Shown here: positions 25,527 to 34,296 of the stretch, piece after piece
Layout: each line of letters opens with the position of its first letter
How positions within the stretch are numbered: the stretch's first letter is position 1
Assembly: GCA_910588035.1 (NCBI GenBank)
Contig: CAJUPY010000013.1
Location: 1-64,000, forward strand
DNA length: 64,000 bases
Direction: 5' to 3'
Source of the DNA: an uncultured Muribaculaceae bacterium
GTDB taxonomy: Bacteria; Bacteroidota; Bacteroidia; Bacteroidales; Muribaculaceae
Made by a program: the position numbers and the translations under genes
Notes under the pieces: generated by a model
Told to the model about the DNA's origin: nothing
Database searches by the model: none
Seen by the model: the letters and a program-made list of their open reading frames with translations, nothing else

Positions 25527-28052
25527 TCAAAGGTCGAGACCGACCAGTTGCTCGCCGAGGCCGATCGTGTAGCCTGTCGAGACCCAGACAATGCGGTTGA
25601 AGGTGTCGGCGACGACGAAAACGGGGTCTGACGGATTCTCAAGATGAAGTGACTCCATGATTTCCTTTCGCGAGAGACCGTCGGAGTCGATTCCGAACAC
25701 GACATTTGAGGGAAGTTCCGGGAACATGTCACGGTCGAAACGCGTGGCCTTTGATTCATTCTCGAAAAGCAGCACGATCTTGCGTCCAGTCGCCTCCAAC
25801 TGTCCGGCCACGGCCGATATGTCGTTGAGCGCGTGTGCCGAGGGTTCATGGTTGGGTTGAATCAGTCCGAGATAATAATAGCCTCGACCTGTGGTTGAAA
25901 TGATGCTTTTGTCGCTGTCAGACGAGAGATCATGATAGAGATTTTCGGCATTCAGGCTACCTATCACTGACAGTTTGCTGTCGTCATGGCGAATATTCAG
26001 CGTCAGGTCGGTCGTATCACCCGGTTTGATGCTGAAAATCTCACTGTGGGCAAGCACACCGCCATTTGCCAGACGTCGTCCTGTGGTGAGAATATATTGA
26101 CCTGCCTCAAGTTCATATGGGCTTTCGAAAATCGAGGAGACGGTGCTTCCCTCGTCAAACTCAAGAAGACGTGGTCTGCCTCCGTCAATTTTTGAAATGG
26201 AGAATTGCGAATAGTATTTCGGATCGAACATATTGTCTGACGGGGTGAACCGCAGCATCAGTTTTCCCTTTTCAGGTTTATTGGAAGCCGCAGAGCTTTC
26301 TGAGGCAAACAGCGCATTGTGCCAAACTCCGTCGCCCGACATAAATTGTGTGTCACCGGTGACCGGGTCGATACGTGCCGGAATGCCGATGCTCCTCGCC
26401 ACAGCCACAAAAAATATGTCGCGTGAGAGCGGGTCGGCTTTTCTTTCGGCCAACACTGCCGCCGGACTCATGCGCAAGTTAGATGGATTTTCCTTTGATG
26501 CGTCAGAAATATTTGCCGACACCCAATCGGCAAGACGTTGAGGATTATGTCTGAATTCATCGGCCTGAGAAGCGAAATGATCGCCGAGCAGTTTGCGCCA
26601 CGGGCGCAGAAACTCAAGTTCGACACGAGGATTCAGGACATATTTCCCGTAAACGTCGCTATCCATTCCGTCGGGTTTCGTTGAATTCCCGACATGGTCA
26701 ACGATAACCTCAGTCGGAATGTCCCGACGATCTTTCTCGCTGACGTTGAGCAGAAGCGTCATCGCCTTGTCGCGCTGAGTCTCATTAAGCCGCTCAAGAC
26801 AAGCGATCAGGTTCTTATGATTTCCTCTTGACTCCACCAAAATCGTAGCCAGATCGTCATAGCCAAGTCCGAGACGAGCCGCTTGGCGACGTGCGGTCTC
26901 AGCTGTGGCGAAAGTGTTGGTGTAGGCACTGCGTATCGAGTCCTCGCGATGCAACCTGATGTCGTTGATCATGCGCTGCGATTGCGAGACCTCGGGCAGA
27001 TTCCCGTCGGACGACGGTGGAATTATGTCAAAATCAACGTTGCCCGAATATGACGACGTCTTGTCTAAAACGACATCAAGAAAACCGCCCCGGGCATAAT
27101 CGGCCGGATTACCTTTCGCAAAACCGAAATTCTTTCCATCTGAAGCCCACACAAGCACATCACCCAGTCCGGAGGTCAGAGTGGCCATTCCGTCAGCATC
27201 GGCTTTTTTAGTCACCGCCGGATAATATTCGGCATAATTGTAGATGCAGAAATCGACATTCGCCCCTTTCACCGGTCGTCCGCTTGAATCAAGTACTCTA
27301 ACTGGCAAAGTAGCCACAGAAGCATATTTTGAAGTCACATTTATGCGGGTCGAGAGCGGTTGTCTGAGTAATATCTCTTCGGGACCGGTGTAGTTGCCGA
27401 CGACGTTCGTATTCATCAACATACCTCTTGAGGCCGGTTCGTTGAACCATGCGAGATCAAGCACCGGTTCCGGCTCGCATGCACCGAGGAAATACCATGT
27501 ACCGTCGGCCCAGGCTTCCACCCATGCGTGGTTGTCGTCGGTGTGGGCCCAGCGGGGAGTATAGATCTGGCGTGCCGGAATGCCAACCGAGCGCAAAGCC
27601 GCCACCAGAAATGTCGACTCCTCTCCACATCGTCCGATTGCCTGGCTTAGACTTGACAGTGGCGATGAAGTGCGTCCGTCAGAAGGTTTGTATGTCACTT
27701 TCTCATGACACCAGTGGTTCACCTCCAGAATAGCGTCTTTCATCGACAGACCGCACACTCTCGGCCGAAGCTCCTCATAAAACACCATTCTCGAATTGTC
27801 GAGATTTTCGTTGTTCACTCTCACCGGCAGCACGAAATGCATGAATTCGCGCTCGGGCACACTGTCGCCCCAGGGCATTTCGTTTTTTGCACGCAGTGAA
27901 GCTTCGATATTGTCAATATAAAATTTCTCAGTGTAGTCGGCCTTGTCGGGCAGCGGCATGGAGGAATAGAGAAACTTCAACGCTTCATCGCGGGTTACAG
28001 ACATGCCTGACAGCGTGAAGACAAGACAAATGGCAGATAACAACAGTTTCAT
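25527..28052 (-). CDS. Secreted transglutaminase-like protein
   Basis: The 841-residue protein has a signal peptide (about 1-17). A transglutaminase-like core near 130-200 has the catalytic Cys in GRCGEEST, His in DDNHAWVEAW and a following acidic Trp-rich segment. A carboxypeptidase-regulatory-like beta domain (about 245-325: VRVLDSSGRPVKGANV) follows. A second transglutaminase-like segment (around 540-600: LAERKADPLSRDIFFVAV) and a C-terminal thioredoxin-like domain (about 740-841) complete it. Periplasmic or surface location is expected. Substrate is unknown; such proteins can be proteases or peptide-processing enzymes. It is last in the fucosidase-cutC direction, 34 bases after cutC. Confidence 0.85.
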   Translation of the reverse strand: MKLLLSAICLVFTLSGMSVTRDEALKFLYSSMPLPDKADYTEKFYIDNIEASLRAKNEMPWGDSVPEREFMHFVLPVRVNNENLDNSRMVFYEELRPRVCGLSMKDAILEVNHWCHEKVTYKPSDGRTSSPLSSLSQAIGRCGEESTFLVAALRSVGIPARQIYTPRWAHTDDNHAWVEAWADGTWYFLGACEPEPVLDLAWFNEPASRGMLMNTNVVGNYTGPEEILLRQPLSTRINVTSKYASVATLPVRVLDSSGRPVKGANVDFCIYNYAEYYPAVTKKADADGMATLTSGLGDVLVWASDGKNFGFAKGNPADYARGGFLDVVLDKTSSYSGNVDFDIIPPSSDGNLPEVSQSQRMINDIRLHREDSIRSAYTNTFATAETARRQAARLGLGYDDLATILVESRGNHKNLIACLERLNETQRDKAMTLLLNVSEKDRRDIPTEVIVDHVGNSTKPDGMDSDVYGKYVLNPRVELEFLRPWRKLLGDHFASQADEFRHNPQRLADWVSANISDASKENPSNLRMSPAAVLAERKADPLSRDIFFVAVARSIGIPARIDPVTGDTQFMSGDGVWHNALFASESSAASNKPEKGKLMLRFTPSDNMFDPKYYSQFSISKIDGGRPRLLEFDEGSTVSSIFESPYELEAGQYILTTGRRLANGGVLAHSEIFSIKPGDTTDLTLNIRHDDSKLSVIGSLNAENLYHDLSSDSDKSIISTTGRGYYYLGLIQPNHEPSAHALNDISAVAGQLEATGRKIVLLFENESKATRFDRDMFPELPSNVVFGIDSDGLSRKEIMESLHLENPSDPVFVVADTFNRIVWVSTGYTIGLGEQLVGLDL

Positions 28053-28086
28053 GAGATAATTGATTTGGTATGTTGTAGATATGACT

Positions 28087-28836
28087 CTAATCTATATTTT
28101 CTGTCAGGGACAAGAGCGATTGTATGATGTCTGGAGATGTCACGAGACGGTCTTCGGCAAATCCGATCGCGGCATTACGGAATTTCATTGCGCTTGTCAG
28201 CATCTTTCTCGCGGTTGAATGTACTCCGTCGACCCCTGTTTCCCTGATAATCCTCGCGGCGTTACCGACGTTAACGCCTGACCCGGCAACTATCGCGATT
28301 CTTCCGGCGGCCCGGTTTACGATTGTCTTCAACATCGGAATTCCTGTTTCGGCATCGGGTTGCAATCCTGATGTCAGCAGGCAGTCACAACCGAGAGCGA
28401 TCACTGCCTCAAGAGCCTCTCCGGGATCACGGCAAACATCAAACGCGCGGTGGAATGTGATATTCGGCCGTTGCCGGCCGATCTTTCCGGCAGAGACGCA
28501 GGCTGTGTCAATCAGCCTCCGGCATGTTTCGGTGTCTATGTCTCCGTCAGATGTCAATGCCCCGATGACCAAGCCCGATGCACCGGCTTCGACAGCGGCA
28601 CGAATGTCGTTTTCCATGATTCTCTTCTCCATTTCCGAGTATAGGAAATCACCAGGTCGCGGTCTTATCAGCACATTGACTTCGGGAATACAAGCAGTTG
28701 CTTCACTGATCAGGGCAATTGACGGAGTGACGCCCCCCTCGGCCAATCCGGAACAAAGCTCGATGCGCCGTGCGCGGCACCCGGCAGCGACCTTGACAGC
28801 CCCGATGTCACCGCAGCAGATTTCAAGGATTCTCAT
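28087..28836 (-). CDS. cutC: CutC-family protein
   Basis: The 249-residue TIM-barrel protein begins RILEICCGDIGAVKVAAG, with RIELCSGLAEGGVTPS near 24, RPRPGDFLYS near 56 and GSGVNVGNA near 190. CutC was named for copper homeostasis, but its biochemical function is unsettled. Its ATG at 28836 overlaps the fucosidase stop as ATGA. A longer frame reaching 29118 lies inside the fucosidase gene and has no similarity to the family. Confidence 0.92.
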   Translation of the reverse strand: MRILEICCGDIGAVKVAAGCRARRIELCSGLAEGGVTPSIALISEATACIPEVNVLIRPRPGDFLYSEMEKRIMENDIRAAVEAGASGLVIGALTSDGDIDTETCRRLIDTACVSAGKIGRQRPNITFHRAFDVCRDPGEALEAVIALGCDCLLTSGLQPDAETGIPMLKTIVNRAAGRIAIVAGSGVNVGNAARIIRETGVDGVHSTARKMLTSAMKFRNAAIGFAEDRLVTSPDIIQSLLSLTENID

Positions 28837-30158
28837 TGTTTCAAAACACATTCGATTATGTAATCTGTTTCCTGAGGTGTCTTGTCGAGATGCAGCAAGA
28901 CGTGATCGTGGGTGTTTGTGAATCTCACCGGTTTTTTCGATGCGAACTCCACCGCTTTTTCTATTTTCAGATTGGCCGGCATGATAATGGCATTGGTTTC
29001 CGGTGTCATGACATGGACAAACAGCCGGTTGCCCTTGCGAGTCGTGGTTCCCCAGCTCTGAGCAGGAAACGGACCGGCTTCTGTTCCGTAGATTGTCTCT
29101 CCGTTTTCGCGGAGCCACTGCCCGATCTCTTTCATGCGGTCAAGAGCCGCCGCGGGCAACTCGCCGTTTGGCTGCGGTCCGACATTGAGCAGAAGATTGG
29201 CACCCATGCCGGCAGCTTTTACAAGGTAACGTATCAGAGTTGTCGCGCTCTTGTAGTTCTGATCTTTTATCTTGTAACCCCACATTCCGTTCATCGTGTT
29301 GCATGTCTCAAGTGGCAGACGGCTCACCGACTGACCTGAAAGCCCGGCAGTGTTCTCACCCGGCAGATCACGTTCGAAAATCTGGATATCTTCGCCGGCA
29401 AAGGGTGTCTGGTGGTGGTTGTTGGCCACCATGCACGATGGCTGCAGCGAATGAATCAGCGCGTACTGTTCAGGCAGATGCCAGTCGAACGGAACGGCGT
29501 CCTCGTCATGATCCCACCAGCCGTCGAACCAAATTGCGCGTATCGGGCCATAGTTACTGAGCAGTTCGGTAAGCTGTCGGTTCATGAAACCGTAGTAGGA
29601 ATTCCAGTCAGCTTTCCCGGGGTCACGTCCGGTGTCGTGACCGGTGCGGCCCTGTGGATAGTCTTCGCGCACCCAGTCGAGATGTGAATAGTAGAGATGC
29701 AACGCGATTCCCTGACGGTTGCACTCATCGGCGAGCTCTTTCAAAATGTCGCGTTTGAAAGGGGTTCCGTCAACGATGTTATAGTCATTTTCGGCTGTAC
29801 CGAACATTGAGAAGCCGTCGTGATGACGGGTGGTGATAGTGATGTATTTAGCGCCCGCATCTTTGATCGCACCAACCCATTGGGCAGCATCAAAGTCGGC
29901 CGGATAGAAGCCTTTGGCGGCTTTCCGGTATTCACAGGCTGTCGGACCGTAGTTGAGATACCATTCACCTTGCCCGAACATGCTGTAGATGCCCCAGTGA
30001 ATGAATATTCCGAAACGATCGGAATTGAAGTCTTCCTGAGATTTGCGGACTTCGGCCGACGGAGTATATTCAGACGTTTCCGCAGCACGCACCTCACCGG
30101 GCATCATTGACAAACCCAACAGTGCCATGCCGATAATACTGAAAAAATTTCTTTGCAT
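28833..30158 (-). CDS. Secreted alpha-L-fucosidase (GH29)
   Basis: The 441-residue glycoside hydrolase removes alpha-linked fucose from glycans such as mucin or N-glycans. It has a signal peptide (about 1-27 from MQRNFFSIIG). The GH29 catalytic domain shows FGIFIHWGIYS, KYITITTRHHDGFSMF, YYSHLDW and the nucleophile motif AIWFDGWWDHD near 215. A short C-terminal beta domain completes it. The ATG at 30158 is chosen because a good -7 box precedes it and the signal peptide begins there; 11 upstream codons look unnatural. cutC is coupled downstream. Confidence 0.92.
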   Translation of the reverse strand: MQRNFFSIIGMALLGLSMMPGEVRAAETSEYTPSAEVRKSQEDFNSDRFGIFIHWGIYSMFGQGEWYLNYGPTACEYRKAAKGFYPADFDAAQWVGAIKDAGAKYITITTRHHDGFSMFGTAENDYNIVDGTPFKRDILKELADECNRQGIALHLYYSHLDWVREDYPQGRTGHDTGRDPGKADWNSYYGFMNRQLTELLSNYGPIRAIWFDGWWDHDEDAVPFDWHLPEQYALIHSLQPSCMVANNHHQTPFAGEDIQIFERDLPGENTAGLSGQSVSRLPLETCNTMNGMWGYKIKDQNYKSATTLIRYLVKAAGMGANLLLNVGPQPNGELPAAALDRMKEIGQWLRENGETIYGTEAGPFPAQSWGTTTRKGNRLFVHVMTPETNAIIMPANLKIEKAVEFASKKPVRFTNTHDHVLLHLDKTPQETDYIIECVLKQ

Positions 30159-30176
30159 AATCTTTATGTCATTTTG

Positions 30177-30191
30177 GTGTGTGACACACAC
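30177..30191. promoter_or_regulatory. Palindrome in the fucosidase leader
   Basis: GTGTGTGACACACAC is a 7+7 inverted repeat with a single central base, located between the -7 box and the fucosidase ATG. This position suits a repressor operator, but repetitive GT/CA composition could produce it by chance. Confidence 0.35.
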
Positions 30192-30212
30192 TTTTTCATG
30201 GTCTTATTTTTG

Positions 30213-30220
30213 CAAAGATA
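30213..30220 (-). promoter_or_regulatory. -7 box of the fucosidase-cutC unit
   Basis: TATCTTTG on the minus strand, 54 bases before the ATG, followed by GC as often seen in Bacteroidales. The -33 position holds TTTCTG rather than TTG. Confidence 0.5.
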
Positions 30221-30261
30221 ATATTTTCAGTTGATATTACAGAAAGATCTTATGTATGTTT

Positions 30262-30468
30262 TCAGGCTGCATCACCGGCCTTTCGGTGTTTGCGCTCGCG
30301 CGACAGCAGATTACGCCGCAAAAGCCATATCACACCGAGAGTGAGGGCGATTATGCCGAAATAGAACAGCGGTGAGAATTCGCCTGACAGCAATTTCGGA
30401 AACCCGATTGCCGACATGACCGCAAGATAGATTAAGAGAAGAGCAGGTATTACGTTTGATTTTTTCAT
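30262..30468 (-). CDS. Small two-helix membrane protein
   Basis: The 68-residue protein starts MKKSNVIPALLLIYLAVMS and has two hydrophobic helices (about 6-25 and 33-52) and a strongly basic tail (RRNLLSRERKHRK). Similar short proteins are widespread in Bacteroidales, but no function is known to me. The ATG at 30468 is preferred to one 10 codons upstream because the signal-like N-terminus begins there. It lies 32 bases after the exonuclease gene. Confidence 0.65.
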   Translation of the reverse strand: MKKSNVIPALLLIYLAVMSAIGFPKLLSGEFSPLFYFGIIALTLGVIWLLRRNLLSRERKHRKAGDAA

Positions 30469-30500
30469 AGTTGAGCGTGTGTTGTTCCAAAGATTCAATA

Positions 30501-31115
30501 TCAGGTTTCAACTTCGGGAAGCACAAACGGGCATTTGCGTGCGTCAAAAAGTCCGGCTGTCAGATGATTGTAAATCTTAAGACATGCCCAGGCATCAAGA
30601 GCGGCATAAGCTTGCTGGGCCGGTGTCAGTTCTGCGGCCTCCCAGTTTGTTAAACGCTGGCTTTTGGAAATTCGTTCACCAAAAATGACAGCATAAATTT
30701 TTTGCAGACTGTTGTCGGCGATGCCGAAATCCTTGACGAAAGTCTGCAGTTCGATAAACCCGGCCGGATTAAAGTCACCCAGTCTTGCCAATGAATGGAA
30801 GTCATCTTTGACCGACAGACCTATTTTCAGGATATTGTCATTTTCAAAAAATTGTCTGAGCGAGTCAAACATGCCGAGCAGATTCAATCTGATCAGAAAG
30901 CATTCATCGGGTGTTGACAACTGCAACAATGCCACTTTGTGGGGTTGTCCTTTTTTGAACGACGGGCGTGTCTCAGTGTCGAAGCCGACAATCGACTGCT
31001 TGTTGAGATAGGTGATTGCCGCCTTTGCATCGGCCATCGTGTTTATCATAATTGGCCTCCCGCAAAAAGTCACGGTCGGCAGCTGTGACAGTTGTTCTTT
31101 TGTGATGCCAAACAT
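30501..31115 (-). CDS. DEDD-family 3'-5' exonuclease
   Basis: The 204-residue protein is a stand-alone RNase D/WRN-like exonuclease domain. It has Exo I (VGFDTETRPSF, about 43-53), Exo II (GLSVKDDFHSLAR near 99) and Exo III (AYAALDAWACLKIY near 169), the DEDDy type with Tyr. It is likely to degrade DNA or RNA from the 3' end in the cytoplasm. No HRDC domain is present, so it is not RNase D itself. A TAACTTTG box on the minus strand (31135-31142) precedes it. Confidence 0.88.
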   Translation of the reverse strand: MFGITKEQLSQLPTVTFCGRPIMINTMADAKAAITYLNKQSIVGFDTETRPSFKKGQPHKVALLQLSTPDECFLIRLNLLGMFDSLRQFFENDNILKIGLSVKDDFHSLARLGDFNPAGFIELQTFVKDFGIADNSLQKIYAVIFGERISKSQRLTNWEAAELTPAQQAYAALDAWACLKIYNHLTAGLFDARKCPFVLPEVET

Positions 31116-31134
31116 AATTCCAAAATTTTGGGTG

Positions 31135-31142
31135 CAAAGTTA
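31135..31142 (-). promoter_or_regulatory. -7 box of the exonuclease gene
   Basis: TAACTTTG on the minus strand followed by CA, 20 bases before the ATG and just downstream of the bioD stop. No TTG at the standard distance. Confidence 0.45.
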
Positions 31143-31160
31143 ATGTTTTTTTCCGAGTTT

Positions 31161-31799
31161 TCAGTCTTCAAGACAAGGCACAAACAGCATTTTTGCTGAA
31201 GGGAAATGACGGTCGAGATATCTCTTGACAAAGCCACGGGTGTCATCGGCAATCGTCTTATCGGAATCAAGATGCTCGCTGTAAAGCAGGTATGGCACCT
31301 CTATGTCACGTGCGGCAAGAGCCTCAAGCGAAAGAACCGTGTGGTTGATCGAACCGAGTTTTCCATTTGTCACAAGGGCAACCGGCAATTTACGTGTCGC
31401 GATATAGTCTATGGTGAATATGTCGTCGGTCACCGGAACCATCAATCCGCCGGCTCCTTCGATCAGAACCACATCAAAACGTGACGCAAGAATTTCAGAC
31501 GAGCGGTCGACAAGCGACAGATCGATATCGCGGTTGTCAATACGGGCAGCCAGCTGAGCCGACGCCGGATAACTGAATATTATCGGAGCAGTCGTGAAAT
31601 CTCTGTCCACATCAAGCAGGCCGACCCCCGTGAGCTGACGGTGTTTGACAATGTCTTCAGAATAACCGGTGTTGCCGGTTTGAATGAATTTCTGCGTTAT
31701 AACCGTCTTTCCCTCGTTCATCAATTGTTTTGCGAGCCATGCCGTCGCATAGGTCTTGCCCGCGTCGGTATCGATTCCGGTTACAAAAATCTTGTTCAT
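31161..31799 (-). CDS. bioD: Dethiobiotin synthetase
   Basis: BioD makes dethiobiotin from 7,8-diaminopelargonate, CO2 and ATP. The 212-residue protein has the P-loop variant GIDTDAGKTYAT (about 8-19), the EGAGGLMVPV motif near 115 and the VTNGKLGSINHT substrate segment near 142. It is the last gene of the bioA-bioF-bioGC-bioD run and overlaps bioGC by 4 bases. bioB, for the final step, is not in this window. Confidence 0.94.
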   Translation of the reverse strand: MNKIFVTGIDTDAGKTYATAWLAKQLMNEGKTVITQKFIQTGNTGYSEDIVKHRQLTGVGLLDVDRDFTTAPIIFSYPASAQLAARIDNRDIDLSLVDRSSEILASRFDVVLIEGAGGLMVPVTDDIFTIDYIATRKLPVALVTNGKLGSINHTVLSLEALAARDIEVPYLLYSEHLDSDKTIADDTRGFVKRYLDRHFPSAKMLFVPCLED

Positions 31800-33169
31800 C
31801 GTTTTTTTCTTAATACAATATAAAATATGTTGTAGGTCAATCGTGGATTTCTGTCAAGCGTCTCCAACATCCGGCGGGTGTCAGCATAACCTTTGGCGGG
31901 TCCGACAGCATTTACCCCGGTCTGCTTGATGTGTCTGAAGACCTCGCGTCCATTCCTGAACCCGATGGTCTCGCTTCCGGTATGACAATCAACCACTTCA
32001 AGACCCTGTGGAAGAAGCCCCAAGATCTCTTCGACAGACGGAAACAGCAGGGAGCGTCCCGAGACACTTTGCAACTCTGCAAAAGTGCCGGGCAAGAATG
32101 TCGAGAATGCCGCGATACCGTCAGAAACGAGTACTTTGGCCACATTGTTGAAAAAACGCTTCAAATCACTGAACCATTGAATTGTCGATGATGAAACGAC
32201 AGCGTCAAACGACTCAGAGCTCAGCCGGTCAATCACCTGCTCGGCGTCGCCGCAAACGATTGTTCCCGGGTAAGCAATACCCTTCTTCCGGAAAACTTCA
32301 GAAAGTGTCACACTGTCGGCAAGGTCAATGGCAATTGATCCGGCAGCCGGATTTTCCGACGCATAGAGCCGTGTGAGGAAGCCTGTGCCCGACCCGACCT
32401 CAACGATGCGCCTGCCTGAGAAATCGAAATGATGTCTGACCATTTCATACAGCCGTCCCGCAATATCGCGCTGCACCAGTGCGTTTGCCTCATATGAGTC
32501 GGCATTATCTGAAAAACGGCGTGCTATGAGCCGTTTATCTACAATGTCATTGTCTATGATCGACTGAAAATCGGGTAAATGATCTTTCTGATCTTTGACA
32601 ATCCGACATCTGCCGCGCCAACAAGCCTCTTGATTTACCGACGGTATGATCTTATCGTCGGTAGCGATGTGGGCCGTCTGCCAACGTGGAGACACCTCCT
32701 GTTCCGGCACCGAGCCAAATTTCTCAAGCTCAGCCTGAAGGTCTCCAAGATCACGGCATGGCATAGCCCGGTCAGGAGTAAAACCGGTGCGGGCGTAGAA
32801 TTTCCCGAGATTCGACCTGTCAAGACATCTGAGTGTCATACCATAGGCAATCTTAGGTATCCCCCTCTTGTTATCGACCGGATTAACCGTGCCGTTCACG
32901 GCGATACACTGTTCTTCTGCCGATGTCAGCAAACGGTTTGCCACCGAGACACCAAACGACCACGCTATGACCGAAACCTCGTCATAGGGGCTGATGACAT
33001 TCCTGTATGTTTCTGAATCGTCGTCAATGTCACCGTAGCCGTAGAACACGACTATATCAAACCCGTCGCGTCTGAGATTCACAAAGGGCTTCTCATCCAT
33101 AGCCCAGCCAAGAAAGAGAGCAATCAGACGCCGGTTCGCGTGATCGCATGTGATGAACGAATATCTCAT
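31796..33169 (-). CDS. bioGC: BioG-BioC fusion: pimeloyl-ACP methyl ester esterase plus malonyl-ACP O-methyltransferase
   Basis: The 457-residue protein joins two enzymes. Residues 1 to about 205 are a BioG-type (DUF452) alpha/beta hydrolase with nucleophile Ser in VIAWSFGVSVAN (about 68-79). Residues from about 210 are BioC, with the S-adenosylmethionine motif IVEVGSGTGFLTRLY near 256 and QWF near 335. BioC methylates malonyl-ACP to disguise it for fatty-acid elongation; BioG removes the methyl group from pimeloyl-ACP. One chain therefore opens and closes pimelate synthesis. It sits between bioF and bioD with ATGA overlaps at both ends. Confidence 0.93.
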   Translation of the reverse strand: MRYSFITCDHANRRLIALFLGWAMDEKPFVNLRRDGFDIVVFYGYGDIDDDSETYRNVISPYDEVSVIAWSFGVSVANRLLTSAEEQCIAVNGTVNPVDNKRGIPKIAYGMTLRCLDRSNLGKFYARTGFTPDRAMPCRDLGDLQAELEKFGSVPEQEVSPRWQTAHIATDDKIIPSVNQEACWRGRCRIVKDQKDHLPDFQSIIDNDIVDKRLIARRFSDNADSYEANALVQRDIAGRLYEMVRHHFDFSGRRIVEVGSGTGFLTRLYASENPAAGSIAIDLADSVTLSEVFRKKGIAYPGTIVCGDAEQVIDRLSSESFDAVVSSSTIQWFSDLKRFFNNVAKVLVSDGIAAFSTFLPGTFAELQSVSGRSLLFPSVEEILGLLPQGLEVVDCHTGSETIGFRNGREVFRHIKQTGVNAVGPAKGYADTRRMLETLDRNPRLTYNIFYIVLRKKR

Positions 33170-34296
33170 TGCGAAACTTTTTTTAATGCCATCGACAGCT
33201 TGTCGAGATCTTCATCGGTCATAGACGCGCTGAGGCTGAACCGCAACCGTTCAGTTCCCGCCGGAACGGTAGGAGTTCTGATCGGCAAGACTACAAAACC
33301 TTCATCTCTGAGCTTTCCCGACATTTCGACCGCTTTCACCGCATCGCCCGTGATCAATCCCTGAATGTGGCTCTCTGCGGTGGGTGCCTGTCGTGTAGCG
33401 GTTAAAATACGGTAAAGTTTTTTTGACATAACGTGGAGCCTCTCTCGCTCGGCATCGGCCTTAAGCATCTCTTCAACCATGAGCCGTGTCCACCGACACT
33501 GCAACGGGGAGATCGAAGTGGAGAAGATCAGTGACCGCGAACTGTTGATGAGCCATTGTCTGATAGTGGCTGAAGTCACTGCAAACGCGCCGTAAGAGGC
33601 GAGTGCCTTGCCAAACGTTCCGACTACGACGTCAAACGCACCCGGATCAGATGTCGCCATTGTCAGACCGAGACCTTTCGGACCGAGCACACCGAACGCG
33701 TGAGCCTCATCGACATAAAGCATGACACGGCTGTTCTTTCGTTTCAATGCAATCAACCTTTCAAGATCAGCCCTGTCACCGTCCATACTGTAGACACTCT
33801 CGACAATTACCAGAATGCGGTTTACGCTACATGGGGCACCCTCGATCATTCGCTCAAGCTCATCGAAATCATTGTGCCGGAACCGCTGGAACCGGGCACG
33901 CGACAAAATCATGCCGTCAATGATGCTGGCATGGACAAGCTTATCGGCGATTATCAGAGTTGAGCGGTCGGCGATAGCAGACACGATTCCGGTGTTGGCA
34001 TGGTAACCGCTGTTGAACAGCAGACACGACCGCCCTTCGCCATAAAGCGAGGAGAGCATCTCTTCAAGTTCGCCATATTCGGTCTGTGTCGCAGCCAACA
34101 GCCGTGAGGCCGACGATGTCATCGGCAGGTCGAGCAGACCGGGGTCGGCCGTCAGATATTGCCTGAGCCTGCGGCTACCGAAGCCGAGATAGTCGTTGGT
34201 CGAGAAATCGAGCAGATGCGAATCGCAACGATCTGAGGGAATGGCTCTCAGATTACCTTCTGAAGCCAGACGCAGCAAGACTTCATTGAAGTTCAT
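33166..34296 (-). CDS. bioF: 8-amino-7-oxononanoate synthase
   Basis: BioF condenses pimeloyl-ACP with alanine using pyridoxal phosphate. The 376-residue product has LLDFSTNDYLGFGSR near 29, the SLYGEGRSCLLFNSGYHAN segment, VDEAHAFGVLG near 193 and the PLP lysine in GTFGKALASYG near 228. The ATG at 34296 overlaps the bioA stop (ATGA); the longer frame to 34623 lies within bioA. It is full length apart from a slightly short N-terminus. Confidence 0.94.
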   Translation of the reverse strand: MNFNEVLLRLASEGNLRAIPSDRCDSHLLDFSTNDYLGFGSRRLRQYLTADPGLLDLPMTSSASRLLAATQTEYGELEEMLSSLYGEGRSCLLFNSGYHANTGIVSAIADRSTLIIADKLVHASIIDGMILSRARFQRFRHNDFDELERMIEGAPCSVNRILVIVESVYSMDGDRADLERLIALKRKNSRVMLYVDEAHAFGVLGPKGLGLTMATSDPGAFDVVVGTFGKALASYGAFAVTSATIRQWLINSSRSLIFSTSISPLQCRWTRLMVEEMLKADAERERLHVMSKKLYRILTATRQAPTAESHIQGLITGDAVKAVEMSGKLRDEGFVVLPIRTPTVPAGTERLRFSLSASMTDEDLDKLSMALKKVSQ

